This document shows positions 48,144-56,124 of a stretch of 64,000 nt of DNA, piece by piece. Each line of letters begins with the position of its first letter. Within the stretch, counting starts at the first letter, position 1. The notes beneath the pieces are model-generated. The model did no database searches, was not told the origin of the DNA, and worked only from the letters and a program-made list of their open reading frames with translations. Location: contig DATASX010000036.1 in NCBI GenBank assembly GCA_036269075.1, positions 62,001 through 126,000 of the forward strand, given 5' to 3'. The stretch comes from Sporichthyaceae bacterium. Lineage in GTDB: Bacteria; Actinomycetota; Actinomycetes; Sporichthyales; Sporichthyaceae. The translations under genes were made by a program, and so were the position numbers.

Positions 48144-49510
48144 CGGCCCACTCCTCGCGACAGGACCACCCGGACGGTGCCGACGCCGATCAGGCAAGCC
48201 CCGATCAGCGCCAGGAACAGGCCCGCCGCGCCACTGCGGTGCAACGGCCGACTGGCGGCCAGGCGCTGGTATCCGGACCGCAGCGGGGGCTTGTCGGCGG
48301 CCGGGACCACGGCGACCGTCGGGACGGCGCCGGCCGCCCTGCCGGTCGCGGCCGGAAGCGTCTGAGTCCCAGCTGACGCAGCGTCAGGAAGCGATGCGGG
48401 CAGGCCTGCGCCGGCCGTCGGCGGGACCGGCACCAGCGTGGTGGTCGGCGCCGGATCGTGCACGACCCGGGCGTCGATGGCGGCGTTCGTCTGACCGATG
48501 TCGAGCCGCACGGTCGAGGCGCCGGCGATGCCTGTCGGGTTGGGCGGCGGCGCCGGCAGCGCGGCGCTCAACGAGAGCACGGGGGCCAGCACCCCGGTGG
48601 CACTGTCGGTCGCGGCCTGGTAGCTGCCGGTGATCCCGGCGCTGTGCAGCGCGGCGAAGAAGTCTGCGGTGGCGATCGGGACCTGGACCCCGTTGCCCGT
48701 CGGGGGCACCAGGAAGAACTGACCGTCGCGCAGCGCGAACTGCGGGCCCACGATCGCGCCGCCGCCGGAACCCGGCGTGGCGGAGCCTGCGGGCAGCGCC
48801 AGGTGCAGGCCGGGCACCCGCAGCGCGTCTATCTCCAGCGAGCTGGTCCGCGCCAACTTGCCGTCGGCGGCAGCCGCGATCCGCGCCAGGCTGTGGATGC
48901 CGTCGAGCGTCATCAGCCCGGCCAGGTTCAGCGCCGACTGCCGGGCCTCGGCGACCGCGGCCACCGAGCCGTCATCGGCCTGCTCGATGCGGGTGGTGGC
49001 CACGTAACCGCTGGAGGCACTGACCGACTCGGCCTTCGACGCCGCCGCCCGCGCGGTGCTCGACGCGGACAGCTCGACCCCGGGGGCGCTGACGCTGCTC
49101 GGCTGGTCGCCGAGTTCGGCGCTCGCGTAGAACGGGTACTGGGGCAACGGGGGGCTGCCTGGCGCCAGGGCGCCGATCAGGCCCGGCAGGCCCACCAGCG
49201 CATCACCGGGGTATGGGAACGCGGCCAGCGCGGAGGACCGCGGCAGCGAGCTGAGCCGGGCCTGCGCAGTCGGCCCGGAGGCTTCCGGCACGATGCCCAG
49301 CGGCGTACTCGGGCTGGTGTACGTGACCCGTGCCCCGTAGGCGATCGCGGCGGCGTCGAAGGTGGTGTCGGCCCGCGCGGTGCCGGGCAGAACCGCTGCC
49401 CCGCCCAGGATCAGGCCGCCCGCCGTCAGCAGCGCCGCCGCGCTCCGCAAAGACAACCGCACGCTGTCGGTCCCGCGCGCAGCAGCCGCACTCTGTCGCT
49501 GCCGCGGCAT
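48140..49510 (-). CDS. Secreted protein with C-terminal membrane anchor (module B)
   Basis: 456 residues. Signal peptide near residues 18-46 (LRSAAALLTAGGLILGGAAV, cleavage after ARA). Extracytoplasmic region with AFPYPGDALVGLP and PLPQYPFYASAELG, which align with VPYPGDTVVNLP and FTYPFYVVTDG of the module A paralogue. Then a Pro/Ala/Thr-rich spacer and a C-terminal helix (GAAGLFLALIGACLIGVGTV) with a basic tail. No known domain. One-base overlap with the LivF stop (TGATG) and 4-bp overlap with the next gene. Conservation in both modules argues that it is a working part of the transporter rather than a passenger. Confidence 0.72.
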   Translation of the reverse strand: MPRQRQSAAAARGTDSVRLSLRSAAALLTAGGLILGGAAVLPGTARADTTFDAAAIAYGARVTYTSPSTPLGIVPEASGPTAQARLSSLPRSSALAAFPYPGDALVGLPGLIGALAPGSPPLPQYPFYASAELGDQPSSVSAPGVELSASSTARAAASKAESVSASSGYVATTRIEQADDGSVAAVAEARQSALNLAGLMTLDGIHSLARIAAAADGKLARTSSLEIDALRVPGLHLALPAGSATPGSGGGAIVGPQFALRDGQFFLVPPTGNGVQVPIATADFFAALHSAGITGSYQAATDSATGVLAPVLSLSAALPAPPPNPTGIAGASTVRLDIGQTNAAIDARVVHDPAPTTTLVPVPPTAGAGLPASLPDAASAGTQTLPAATGRAAGAVPTVAVVPAADKPPLRSGYQRLAASRPLHRSGAAGLFLALIGACLIGVGTVRVVLSRGVGR

Positions 49511-50208
49511 CAGGACGCCACCGCGCCCAGGTAACCGGCGAAGATCGCGTCGCCGTCGACCTCGCCTGGCTCGCCGGCGAAACCGATCCGGCCGCGGTCG
49601 AGCAGGTAGACATAGTCGGCCGCCTCGAGTGCCCGGGTCACGTACTGCTCGACGAGCAGCAGGCTCGTGCCTTCGGCGGCCAGCGCACGCAGGAACACGA
49701 AGATCTCGTCGACGATCTTCGGCGCCAGGCCCATCGAGACCTCGTCGAGCAGAACGACGGCCGGCCGCTGCACGTACGCGCGCGCCAGGGCCAACATCTG
49801 CTGCTCGCCACCGGACATCGTCCCGGCGATCTGGCTCATCCGCTTACCCAGGCGGGGGAACGCGGTCACCGCGCGGTCCAGTGCCTCACGCTCGTGGCCC
49901 GGCCGGGCCTGCAGCAGCACGTTGTCGCGGACCGTCATGGTCGGGAAGACCCCGCGCCCTTCGGGCACGTGACAGATCCCGCGGGCAACGAGCTTCTCCG
50001 GCGCCAGCTTGGTGACGTCGGCGCCGTCGACGAGCAACCGTCCAGCGGTGGGGCGCAGCAGGCCGGAGGCCACCCGCAGCAACGTGGTCTTCCCGGCGCC
50101 GTTGGCGCCGAGCAGGGCGACGACCGATCCGGCCGGCACGGCCACGCTGACCCCACGCAGGACGGACACAGCGCCGTAACCGGCGTGCACCTCGTCCACG
50201 AGCAGCAT
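49510..50208 (-). CDS. livF: ABC transporter ATPase, LivF type (module B)
   Basis: 232 residues from ATG 50208. Walker A ALLGANGAGKTTLLRV, HVPEGRGVFPTMTVRDN, signature MSGGEQQMLALARAY, Walker B VVLLDEVSMGLAP (Val in place of the usual Pro after the catalytic Glu) and EQYVTRAL. First gene of the long minus-strand operon, 315 bp from the divergent TetR. No LivG follows in module B, so this ATPase must pair with LivG of module A, with another copy elsewhere, or act as a homodimer. Confidence 0.92.
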   Translation of the reverse strand: MLLVDEVHAGYGAVSVLRGVSVAVPAGSVVALLGANGAGKTTLLRVASGLLRPTAGRLLVDGADVTKLAPEKLVARGICHVPEGRGVFPTMTVRDNVLLQARPGHEREALDRAVTAFPRLGKRMSQIAGTMSGGEQQMLALARAYVQRPAVVLLDEVSMGLAPKIVDEIFVFLRALAAEGTSLLLVEQYVTRALEAADYVYLLDRGRIGFAGEPGEVDGDAIFAGYLGAVAS

Positions 50209-50523
50209 GGGGCCTCCTACAGGTGCGGCACGGCGCCGCCGATCGCATCCACCGTCCGCTGAACCCGGACCGGGGGCGCAGCGCTCTCCCGTGTGGTGAC
50301 GGAAACTTAGCTCAAATGGAAGGTGCTTTCAAGACTGAAAGTTGATTCTAAAAAACTTTCGTGGCACTCTCTGTCCAGGCCATCGGAAGGTGCGCCGCCC
50401 GACGCGGGCAAGCGGGATGGCGCTTGGTCAGAATCAACTCTCCACGAGCCGACCTGATGCACAGTCACAACTGAAATGTGATTAGAAAGGGACCCGCCGC
50501 GATGCTCACCCGAGTGACACGCC
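50209..50523. promoter_or_regulatory. Divergent promoter region of the transporter operon and TetR
   Basis: This 315-bp gap has a distinctly AT-rich core (about 50290-50360). Overlapping inverted repeats there are CTTTCA-AGAC-TGAAAG (50326-50341) and GAAAGTT...AACTTTC (50337-50343 with 50354-50360). In addition AGTTGATTCT (50340-50349) has its exact reverse complement at 50430-50439. The cluster is a strong candidate for the TetR binding site(s) controlling the 17-kb operon. No gene is seen in the gap. Confidence 0.6.
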
Positions 50524-51138
50524 ATGACTGAGGTGGAGGTGCGTAACCGCACCGATCGTCGGCGGGAACGCACTCGCGGCAAGCTCACCGACGCCACGCG
50601 CGAGCTCATCGCGGAGAAGGGCGTCGGCGGACTGCGGATCCAGGAGATCACCGAACGGGCCGACGTCGCACTGGGCTCGTTCTACAACCATTTCGAGTCC
50701 AAGGAGGCCGCCGTCGAGGCGGTCGTCGCGGACAGCCTGCGGGAGATCACCGAGGCGCTGGCCGCCGATCCCGTGGAGGACGCGGCCGAGCTGGTCAGCG
50801 CGGCCATCCGGCGCTTCGTCGGATTGGCGTACACCGATCCGGACTTCGCCCGCCTCGTCGTGCACCTGGACCACGCCCAGGACATCTTCGCCATGGCCGT
50901 GCATCCAGCTGCCAGCAGCGCGGTGCAGCGCGGCATCAAGGAGAAGCGCTTCAGCGTTCCCGATCTCGACGTGGCGGTCACGCTCATCGTCGGCGGCGCG
51001 CTGGCCCTCATGCGCAGCATCGTCGATGACCGTCTGGGCGCCGACGCCGACCAGCATTACGCGCAGATCAGCCTGTGCGCGCTCGGGGTGCCGACGGCCG
51101 AGGCGGCCAAGATCGCGCGCCTTTCGCTGCCCCGTTGA
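50524..51138 (+). CDS. TetR-family regulator, divergent to the transporter operon
   Basis: 204 residues from ATG 50524. Helix-turn-helix in residues ~15-62: RERTRGKLTDATRELIAEKG, LRIQEITERADVALGSFYNHFESKE, then a helical ligand domain (AELVSAAIRRFVGLAYTDPDFARLV). It faces the 16-gene transporter cluster across a promoter with nested palindromes. It is also followed, 28 bp later, by a membrane protein and an AttH-like gene that look co-transcribed. Probable control of both arms; ligand probably an acyl-CoA or lipid (inference from family and neighbours). Confidence 0.92.
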   Translation: MTEVEVRNRTDRRRERTRGKLTDATRELIAEKGVGGLRIQEITERADVALGSFYNHFESKEAAVEAVVADSLREITEALAADPVEDAAELVSAAIRRFVGLAYTDPDFARLVVHLDHAQDIFAMAVHPAASSAVQRGIKEKRFSVPDLDVAVTLIVGGALALMRSIVDDRLGADADQHYAQISLCALGVPTAEAAKIARLSLPR

Positions 51139-51166
51139 CCCCCTGCCCACGCCGGAGGACGCCGCG

Positions 51167-51883
51167 ATGAACCAGCTCGCCCAGAAGATCTGCCTGCACT
51201 TCACGTGGCTTTTCGTCGCCCTGGTCGGTGGCGCGTTCGCGGTGGCGGGCTGGATCCCGCCGTTCTCCCCGAACGGCAGCTTCGCGCAGATCGCCGGACA
51301 CTTCCACCACCACCAGAACGTGCGCATCGCCTCGGCGATGTTCTTCTTCGGTGGGGCGTTCTTCGTCTTCCCGGCAGCCGTGTTCGCCGCGCAGTTGCGC
51401 CGCATCGAGGGTCCGCGCTCGGTGTACGCCCAGGCGCAGATGCTCATCGCCGCTGTCGGGGTGCTGTTCATCATGATCCCCGCGGCCCTGTGGTTGGGCA
51501 TCTCCTACTACAACGGTGTCGACGACTCGGTGGTCGTGGTGCTCAACGCGACGGCCTGGTTCATGATTCTCGGCGCGGTGGCCAGCGCGATCCTGCAGAA
51601 CGTGGGCCTCGGGTTCTGCATCCTCGGTTCCGACGGCAGCGTCTACCCGCGCTGGGTCGGCTACGTGAACCTCTACTGCGGCACGGGTCTGATGGTCGGC
51701 ATCCTCATCCCGTTCTTCAAGAAGGGCCCGTTCGCCTGGAACGGCGTGCTGGGCTTCTGGGTCGTCGCGACCGACTTCTTCATCTGGGTCTTCGTCATGT
51801 ACTTCACCACGTTGCAAGCGGTCAACGCGGACGTCGCGGTGCCGGCACCGGTCGAGACGCCCGTGCCGGTCGCGGCTCGCTAG
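51167..51883 (+). CDS. Six-helix membrane protein of unknown function
   Basis: 238 residues from ATG 51167 (GGAGG 8 bp upstream). About six hydrophobic segments (WLFVALVGGAFAVAGWI; ASAMFFFGGAFFVFPAAVFA; AQMLIAAVGVLFIMIPAALWL; NATAWFMILGAVASAILQ; YCGTGLMVGILIPFF; FWVVATDFFIWVFVMYF), a His-rich loop GHFHHHQNVR after the first helix, and a Val/Pro tail. No family is recognised with confidence. It lies between TetR and the AttH-like gene (10-bp gap), as the AveC-like membrane protein lies next to the other AttH-like gene, so an equivalent role is possible. Confidence 0.7.
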   Translation: MNQLAQKICLHFTWLFVALVGGAFAVAGWIPPFSPNGSFAQIAGHFHHHQNVRIASAMFFFGGAFFVFPAAVFAAQLRRIEGPRSVYAQAQMLIAAVGVLFIMIPAALWLGISYYNGVDDSVVVVLNATAWFMILGAVASAILQNVGLGFCILGSDGSVYPRWVGYVNLYCGTGLMVGILIPFFKKGPFAWNGVLGFWVVATDFFIWVFVMYFTTLQAVNADVAVPAPVETPVPVAAR

Positions 51884-51893
51884 GGGGACTTTC

Positions 51894-52844
51894 ATGAGTG
51901 ACGACTACGTGTACGGCGAGGATGACGAGGGCAACCACACCCCCGGTCCGGACCCGTGGTGGCAGGAAAGCGTGTTCGTGCACTGGTACGACCCGGCGAT
52001 CGGCGTCGGCGGGGTGCACCGGATCGGGCACGAACCGCACGCCGGTTCCGGCGAGGCCGCGTTGTGCTGCTTCGTGTTCGACCGCCAAGCCCGGTTCCGT
52101 CGAGTGGAGCGGGTCCCGCTGCTCGCGGCGGAAACCCCACGCGGCTTCCGGGCCGGCGGCTCGACGTGGGACATCGAGGACGGGCTGCCGCGGGTACAGG
52201 TCAAGGAGGAGGACCTCGAACTCGACCTGCGAGTGGACAACTTCTATCCGCTCACCGACTTCTTCCCCTCCGGCGGAAGCATGGTCGACGACTTCGCCAA
52301 GCACCACTACGAGACCTCAGGTCGCGCCCGGGGGACCGTCACGCTTCAGGGCCGCAGCTACACCGTCGACGCGATGTGCCACCGCGACCACTCCTGGGGC
52401 CCGCGCCGCTGGGACATGCTGCTCTCGCACCGGTGGGTGTCCGGCTCGATCTCACCGGAGCTGTCGTTCGGCTCGATCGCCTGGCACGCGGTCGACGACA
52501 CCACGGTGGCAGTCGGTTACGTGGTGCGCAACGGCGTCGTGACGATCGCCAAGGACGTCGACGTGGTCGCGTTCATGGAGGTCGACGCGCTGACCCACCG
52601 CGGTGGCGAACTCCGGATGACGCTGCCGGACGGCGAGGTCCTGCACGCGCGGTGCACCGTGGTCGACGGAGTTGTGACGGGTAATCACAATGTGACCTGG
52701 GTCGACTCGGTGTGCGAGGTCGAACTGTCCGACGGCCGCACCGGCTACTGCGACTTCGAGCTCAGCACCAACCCGCGGGCCGGTACCCGGCCGGTGCGGA
52801 CCGCGTTGCGGGCCGCACTGGCCGAGGGGTGGAGCACCCGCTGA
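51894..52844 (+). CDS. AttH-like protein (second copy)
   Basis: 316 residues from ATG 51894 behind AGGGGGA. Core motif MCHRDHSWGPRRWDMLLSHRWVSG corresponds to CYAPRDRSWRQIRKE in the homologue at 41943-42977, and SVFVHWYDPAIGVGGVHRIG to its beta-strand start. All-beta, soluble, no signal peptide. Proteins of this group occur beside acyl-CoA and oxidoreductase genes in actinomycetes; chemistry unknown. Convergent with the kinase at 52855 (10 bp between stops). Confidence 0.7.
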   Translation: MSDDYVYGEDDEGNHTPGPDPWWQESVFVHWYDPAIGVGGVHRIGHEPHAGSGEAALCCFVFDRQARFRRVERVPLLAAETPRGFRAGGSTWDIEDGLPRVQVKEEDLELDLRVDNFYPLTDFFPSGGSMVDDFAKHHYETSGRARGTVTLQGRSYTVDAMCHRDHSWGPRRWDMLLSHRWVSGSISPELSFGSIAWHAVDDTTVAVGYVVRNGVVTIAKDVDVVAFMEVDALTHRGGELRMTLPDGEVLHARCTVVDGVVTGNHNVTWVDSVCEVELSDGRTGYCDFELSTNPRAGTRPVRTALRAALAEGWSTR

Positions 52845-52854
52845 CCGACGGTGC

Positions 52855-53883
52855 TCAGAGCACCGCGAACGAGTCCAGCTCGGCAATGTGGCGCAGGCAG
52901 CGGGTGATGATGCGATCGCCCAGGCCGCGGCCGTCGCCGATGTCCATGGCTCCGATCAGCGCCATGCCCGCGCCCAGCGGGTAGACGATGTTCTGTCGGT
53001 AGTGCGCGACGGCGTCGTCGAAGGAGTACCCGCCGATCCCGTTGCCCACCAGTCGCGCGTGGTACCGCTTGAGCAGGGACTGCCAGTTCGCCGACAGGTC
53101 GTCGCCGTCCATGCTCCCGGCCAGCAGGTTGCCCACGTCCTGGGTGCCCCGGCCGCGGGCGACCGCCTGCCAGTCGATGAAGCAGGGCGTGCCGTCGGCG
53201 CCGAAGAACAGGTTGTCCAGCCGGGCGTCGTTGTGGATCAGCGTCTGCGGGCCCTCGACCAGGCGGGCCAGGATCTCCGGCCAGGCCGGGGCGCGTTCCA
53301 GGATCGCGGCCAGGACGTCCGGGGAGACCCGATCGCCGTAACGTTCCGCCAGGGCCGGCGCGCCGCTGGCGACCAGTTGGCCGATCAGCGCGGCGAAGAT
53401 ACCCTCGCCGGGGGAGGCCAGCGCCGGGTCGGCCAGCTGGTCGGAGCCCCAGTACGCGGCGTGCAGGTCGCCCAGCGCGTCCATTGTCACTTGCGCGTCG
53501 GGCAACGTCATGCCGTCCATCTGGTCGCCCATCCGCTGGCTGCCCAGGTCCTCCAGCAACAGGGGGGCCACGTCCCCGTCGCCGATGAACCAGCACCGCG
53601 GGGTGCGCACCGGCACCGCGGAGGCATAGCCCGCGTAGAACGCCGCTTCGCGGGCGAACAGCCCCATCACCTGATCCATCTGCTGCTGGATGTCGCGCTC
53701 TCCGCGCAACTTCGCGATGAGGGTGGCCGGTCCGCCGTCTGTCCGGGAGATGTGCAGGCGTGCCATGTCCGTGGTGGCGCCGCTGAAGGCGACGGGCTGC
53801 ACTTCGAATGACGTGACCTCAGCACCCAGTGCCTCGCGCAGCCAGTCGATCCCCAGCTTCTCCACGCGCTCGACGCCGCTCAT
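52855..53883 (-). CDS. Ecdysteroid-kinase-like phosphotransferase
   Basis: 342 residues from ATG 53883, overlapping the upstream oxidoreductase stop (ATGA). SFEVQPVAFSGATTDMARLH start, ATLIAKLRGE (catalytic Lys), LLLEDLGSQRMGDQ (the E-D-L motif of ecdysteroid/choline-kinase-like proteins), TLIHNDARLDNLFF and CFIDWQAVARGRGTQDVGNLL. It belongs to the EcKL/DUF1679-like branch, different from the ACAD10/11-type kinase at 13832. Family members phosphorylate a hydroxyl of steroids or other small hydrophobic molecules. With two F420-type oxidoreductases in the same operon, a terpenoid or steroid-like substrate is plausible but unproven. Confidence 0.82.
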   Translation of the reverse strand: MSGVERVEKLGIDWLREALGAEVTSFEVQPVAFSGATTDMARLHISRTDGGPATLIAKLRGERDIQQQMDQVMGLFAREAAFYAGYASAVPVRTPRCWFIGDGDVAPLLLEDLGSQRMGDQMDGMTLPDAQVTMDALGDLHAAYWGSDQLADPALASPGEGIFAALIGQLVASGAPALAERYGDRVSPDVLAAILERAPAWPEILARLVEGPQTLIHNDARLDNLFFGADGTPCFIDWQAVARGRGTQDVGNLLAGSMDGDDLSANWQSLLKRYHARLVGNGIGGYSFDDAVAHYRQNIVYPLGAGMALIGAMDIGDGRGLGDRIITRCLRHIAELDSFAVL

Positions 53884-54953
53884 GCCATCACCTTCCAGGC
53901 CGCCAGCAGCCCCGCGTTCTGCTCCGGGGTGGAGCCGTACGTCGCGATCTCATCCGCGCCCGCGTCGGCGAAGCGCGCAAGGTTCGCCGCACATTGCGCG
54001 GCGGTACCGAACGCACACGAGTCGAGCATCCATTCGTCGGGGATCAGCGCCGCCGCGTCCATCATCTGGTGGCGGTGCATCGCCATGTCCGCGACCTTGC
54101 CCAGCCCGGAGAAGATCGGGTGGTCGCGCACCTTGAGCACGACCTGCTCGTCCCAGCCATTGACCCGGGCCAACTTCTCCCCGTAGCCCGGGTAGACGAA
54201 GTACGTGGTCGCGCGGCCGTGCGCGAGTTGCCGGAACTCCTCCTCGTCGAGGTCCGGCGCGGTGATCACTGCCTGGCAGATGCGCACCGACGCCGGGTCC
54301 CGGCCGATGCGCTCGCACGCCTCGTGGATGCGTGTGACGGCGGCCTTGGTCGCGTGCGGCGTGAACACCGGCGGCAGGATCACGCCGTCGTAGGCGGCAG
54401 CAACGGTGCGCGCCCCCAGCGGGTTCGCGAACGACCCCAGCCACAGCTCCGGCGGCGGGCCGGCGTAGGTCTCGGAGAAGGAGAAGTTCTCGAACGACCC
54501 GGACTGCCCGGTGTAGGAGACCGACTCCCCGCGCCACAGCGCGCGGTACATCCGCGCGTACTCCTCCATGTCGGCGTAGGAGGCCTTGGTCAGCCCCATC
54601 CGCTTGAAGATGGCGTCGTCGCCGAGGCCGAGGGCGATGGCCAGGCGCGGGCCGAAGCAGGCGTGCATGGTGGCGCCGAACGCGGCGGTGTTCCACACCT
54701 GCCGGGTCTGCGGGTCGATGGTGCCGGTGGCCAGGCGCAGCGTGGAGGTGCGCGCAGCGATGGCGGCCAACAGCACGTCGGCGTGCTTGATGTCGTAGCG
54801 CTCGGACAGGAACGCGCGGTGGAAGCCGAGGCGCTCGGCGGCCACGCCGTCCTCGATGCCCTCGGCAACCGTGCGCGACTCGGTGACGAACTTTCGGGGC
54901 CTGTCGTGGGCGCTGACCGCGCCCGCAATCACGTACGCGCTGAGGTCGGCCAT
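53880..54953 (-). CDS. LLM-class F420-dependent-type oxidoreductase
   Basis: 357 residues from ATG 54953 (GTG one codon earlier is equally possible), overlapping the stop of the preceding oxidoreductase. Luciferase-like barrel with AYVIAGAVSAHDRPRKF, RLGFHRAFLSERYDIKHAD, LRLATGTIDPQTRQV, RLAIALGLGDDAI, ELWLGSFANPLGARTVAA. This subgroup resembles mycobacterial F420-dependent dehydrogenases of unknown substrate. Middle gene of a three-gene minus-strand operon (oxidoreductase, oxidoreductase, kinase) under the TetR at 56125. Confidence 0.88.
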   Translation of the reverse strand: MADLSAYVIAGAVSAHDRPRKFVTESRTVAEGIEDGVAAERLGFHRAFLSERYDIKHADVLLAAIAARTSTLRLATGTIDPQTRQVWNTAAFGATMHACFGPRLAIALGLGDDAIFKRMGLTKASYADMEEYARMYRALWRGESVSYTGQSGSFENFSFSETYAGPPPELWLGSFANPLGARTVAAAYDGVILPPVFTPHATKAAVTRIHEACERIGRDPASVRICQAVITAPDLDEEEFRQLAHGRATTYFVYPGYGEKLARVNGWDEQVVLKVRDHPIFSGLGKVADMAMHRHQMMDAAALIPDEWMLDSCAFGTAAQCAANLARFADAGADEIATYGSTPEQNAGLLAAWKVMA

Positions 54954-56095
54954 CACCCGGCCGCCTTCAGGCGGCGGCAGATCTCGATGTTGCGGCCCAA
55001 TGCCTGCTGTGCGTCCTCGGGTTCGAGCACGAGCGGCATCAGGTCGCAGACGCTGACCCAGGTGGCGCCCGCGTCGACATAGGGCTGCACCTGCGCGGCG
55101 ACCTGCTCCGGAGTGCCCTTCACGTAGGAGCGCTCGACGATCTCATCGGTGATCCGGTCGAGGAACTCCTCGATCTGGCTGTCGGTCCACTCCACGGGCC
55201 GCAACTTGACGGCGTAGTGCCAGTCCTCGGGCATCGGCGGGGTGATGCCCTCGCGGGTCCAGGCGGCCATTTCCACCCGGCCGGCGATGCCCGCCATGTA
55301 GCGCAACAGCTTGCCCCGCAAGGCTTTGCGGATCACCTCTTCGTCCTCGTGCACCGCGGCCATGAACCACAGCCCGAAGCCGAAGGCCTCCGGGTCGCGA
55401 CCCTTCTCGACCAGCGTCTTCTTCAGCTCGCCGATGCCGACTCCGAACGACTCCGGCGTCGGGTACACCGAGGGCACGATCGCGGCCATGCCGTCGGAGT
55501 AGGACGTGCCGAGATCGAGCAGCTTCGGTCCGCCGCCCAGCGCCCACAGATGCGGCCGGGCGCCCCGAGCGCTGCCCATCCAGGCGTTCTTCAGGCTCCA
55601 GTGGTTGCCGGTGGTGTCGACCGGGCCGCTGGTCGCGTCCCACAGCGCATGGAAGCTGTGGAACTGGTCCTCCAAGCGGGCCAGGCCTTCTGACCGCTTC
55701 CAGCCGTAGGGCGTCGCCTGCTTGGCCTCGCCGGCGCCCATCATCACGGTGATGCGACCGGCGGACATGTTCTGCAGCGTGAGCATCGTCTGGAACAACT
55801 CGGCCGGGCCACGGCGGATCGCGTCGGTGCTCACCGTGATGCCGAGATTCGGCGCGGCCGCCAGCACGTAGGCGCTGAGTGCGTACGCGTCGGCGTAGGA
55901 GTCGATGTCCGGCAGCAGCGCGGCCAGCGGGGAGTTCTCCGGGTTCCACAGCTGGCGCGGCCAGAAGTTCGTCATCTGGTCCCAGACCAGCAACTCGTCC
56001 ACCACGCCGCTGCCAGCGGCGCCTTGGGCGTAGGCGGCGAAGGCCGCGGGCGGGGTGAAGCGATCGGAGATCAGTGGGATCGAGGTGGTCACCAT
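54953..56095 (-). CDS. LLM-class F420-dependent-type oxidoreductase
   Basis: 380 residues from ATG 56095. Barrel with DELLVWDQMTNFWP, LAAAPNLGITVSTDAIRRGP, SAGRITVMMGAGEAKQATPYG, HLWALGGGPKLLDLGTSYSDG. The start is only 29 bp from the divergent TetR ATG, and the 16-bp palindrome lies 6 bp upstream of it, so the message is probably leaderless or has a very short leader. It would be shut off when TetR covers the palindrome. It differs clearly from the following LLM gene, so the two probably catalyse successive steps. Confidence 0.88.
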   Translation of the reverse strand: MVTTSIPLISDRFTPPAAFAAYAQGAAGSGVVDELLVWDQMTNFWPRQLWNPENSPLAALLPDIDSYADAYALSAYVLAAAPNLGITVSTDAIRRGPAELFQTMLTLQNMSAGRITVMMGAGEAKQATPYGWKRSEGLARLEDQFHSFHALWDATSGPVDTTGNHWSLKNAWMGSARGARPHLWALGGGPKLLDLGTSYSDGMAAIVPSVYPTPESFGVGIGELKKTLVEKGRDPEAFGFGLWFMAAVHEDEEVIRKALRGKLLRYMAGIAGRVEMAAWTREGITPPMPEDWHYAVKLRPVEWTDSQIEEFLDRITDEIVERSYVKGTPEQVAAQVQPYVDAGATWVSVCDLMPLVLEPEDAQQALGRNIEICRRLKAAG

Positions 56096-56101
56096 GGCGG
56101 C

Positions 56102-56117
56102 ACCGTACATGTACGGT
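56102..56117. promoter_or_regulatory. Perfect 16-bp TetR operator
   Basis: ACCGTACATGTACGGT is a perfect palindrome placed 6 bp from the oxidoreductase start (minus) and 7 bp from the TetR start (plus) in a 29-bp intergenic gap. One bound dimer would block both starts. Confidence 0.8.
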
Positions 56118-56124
56118 ACAGGTT

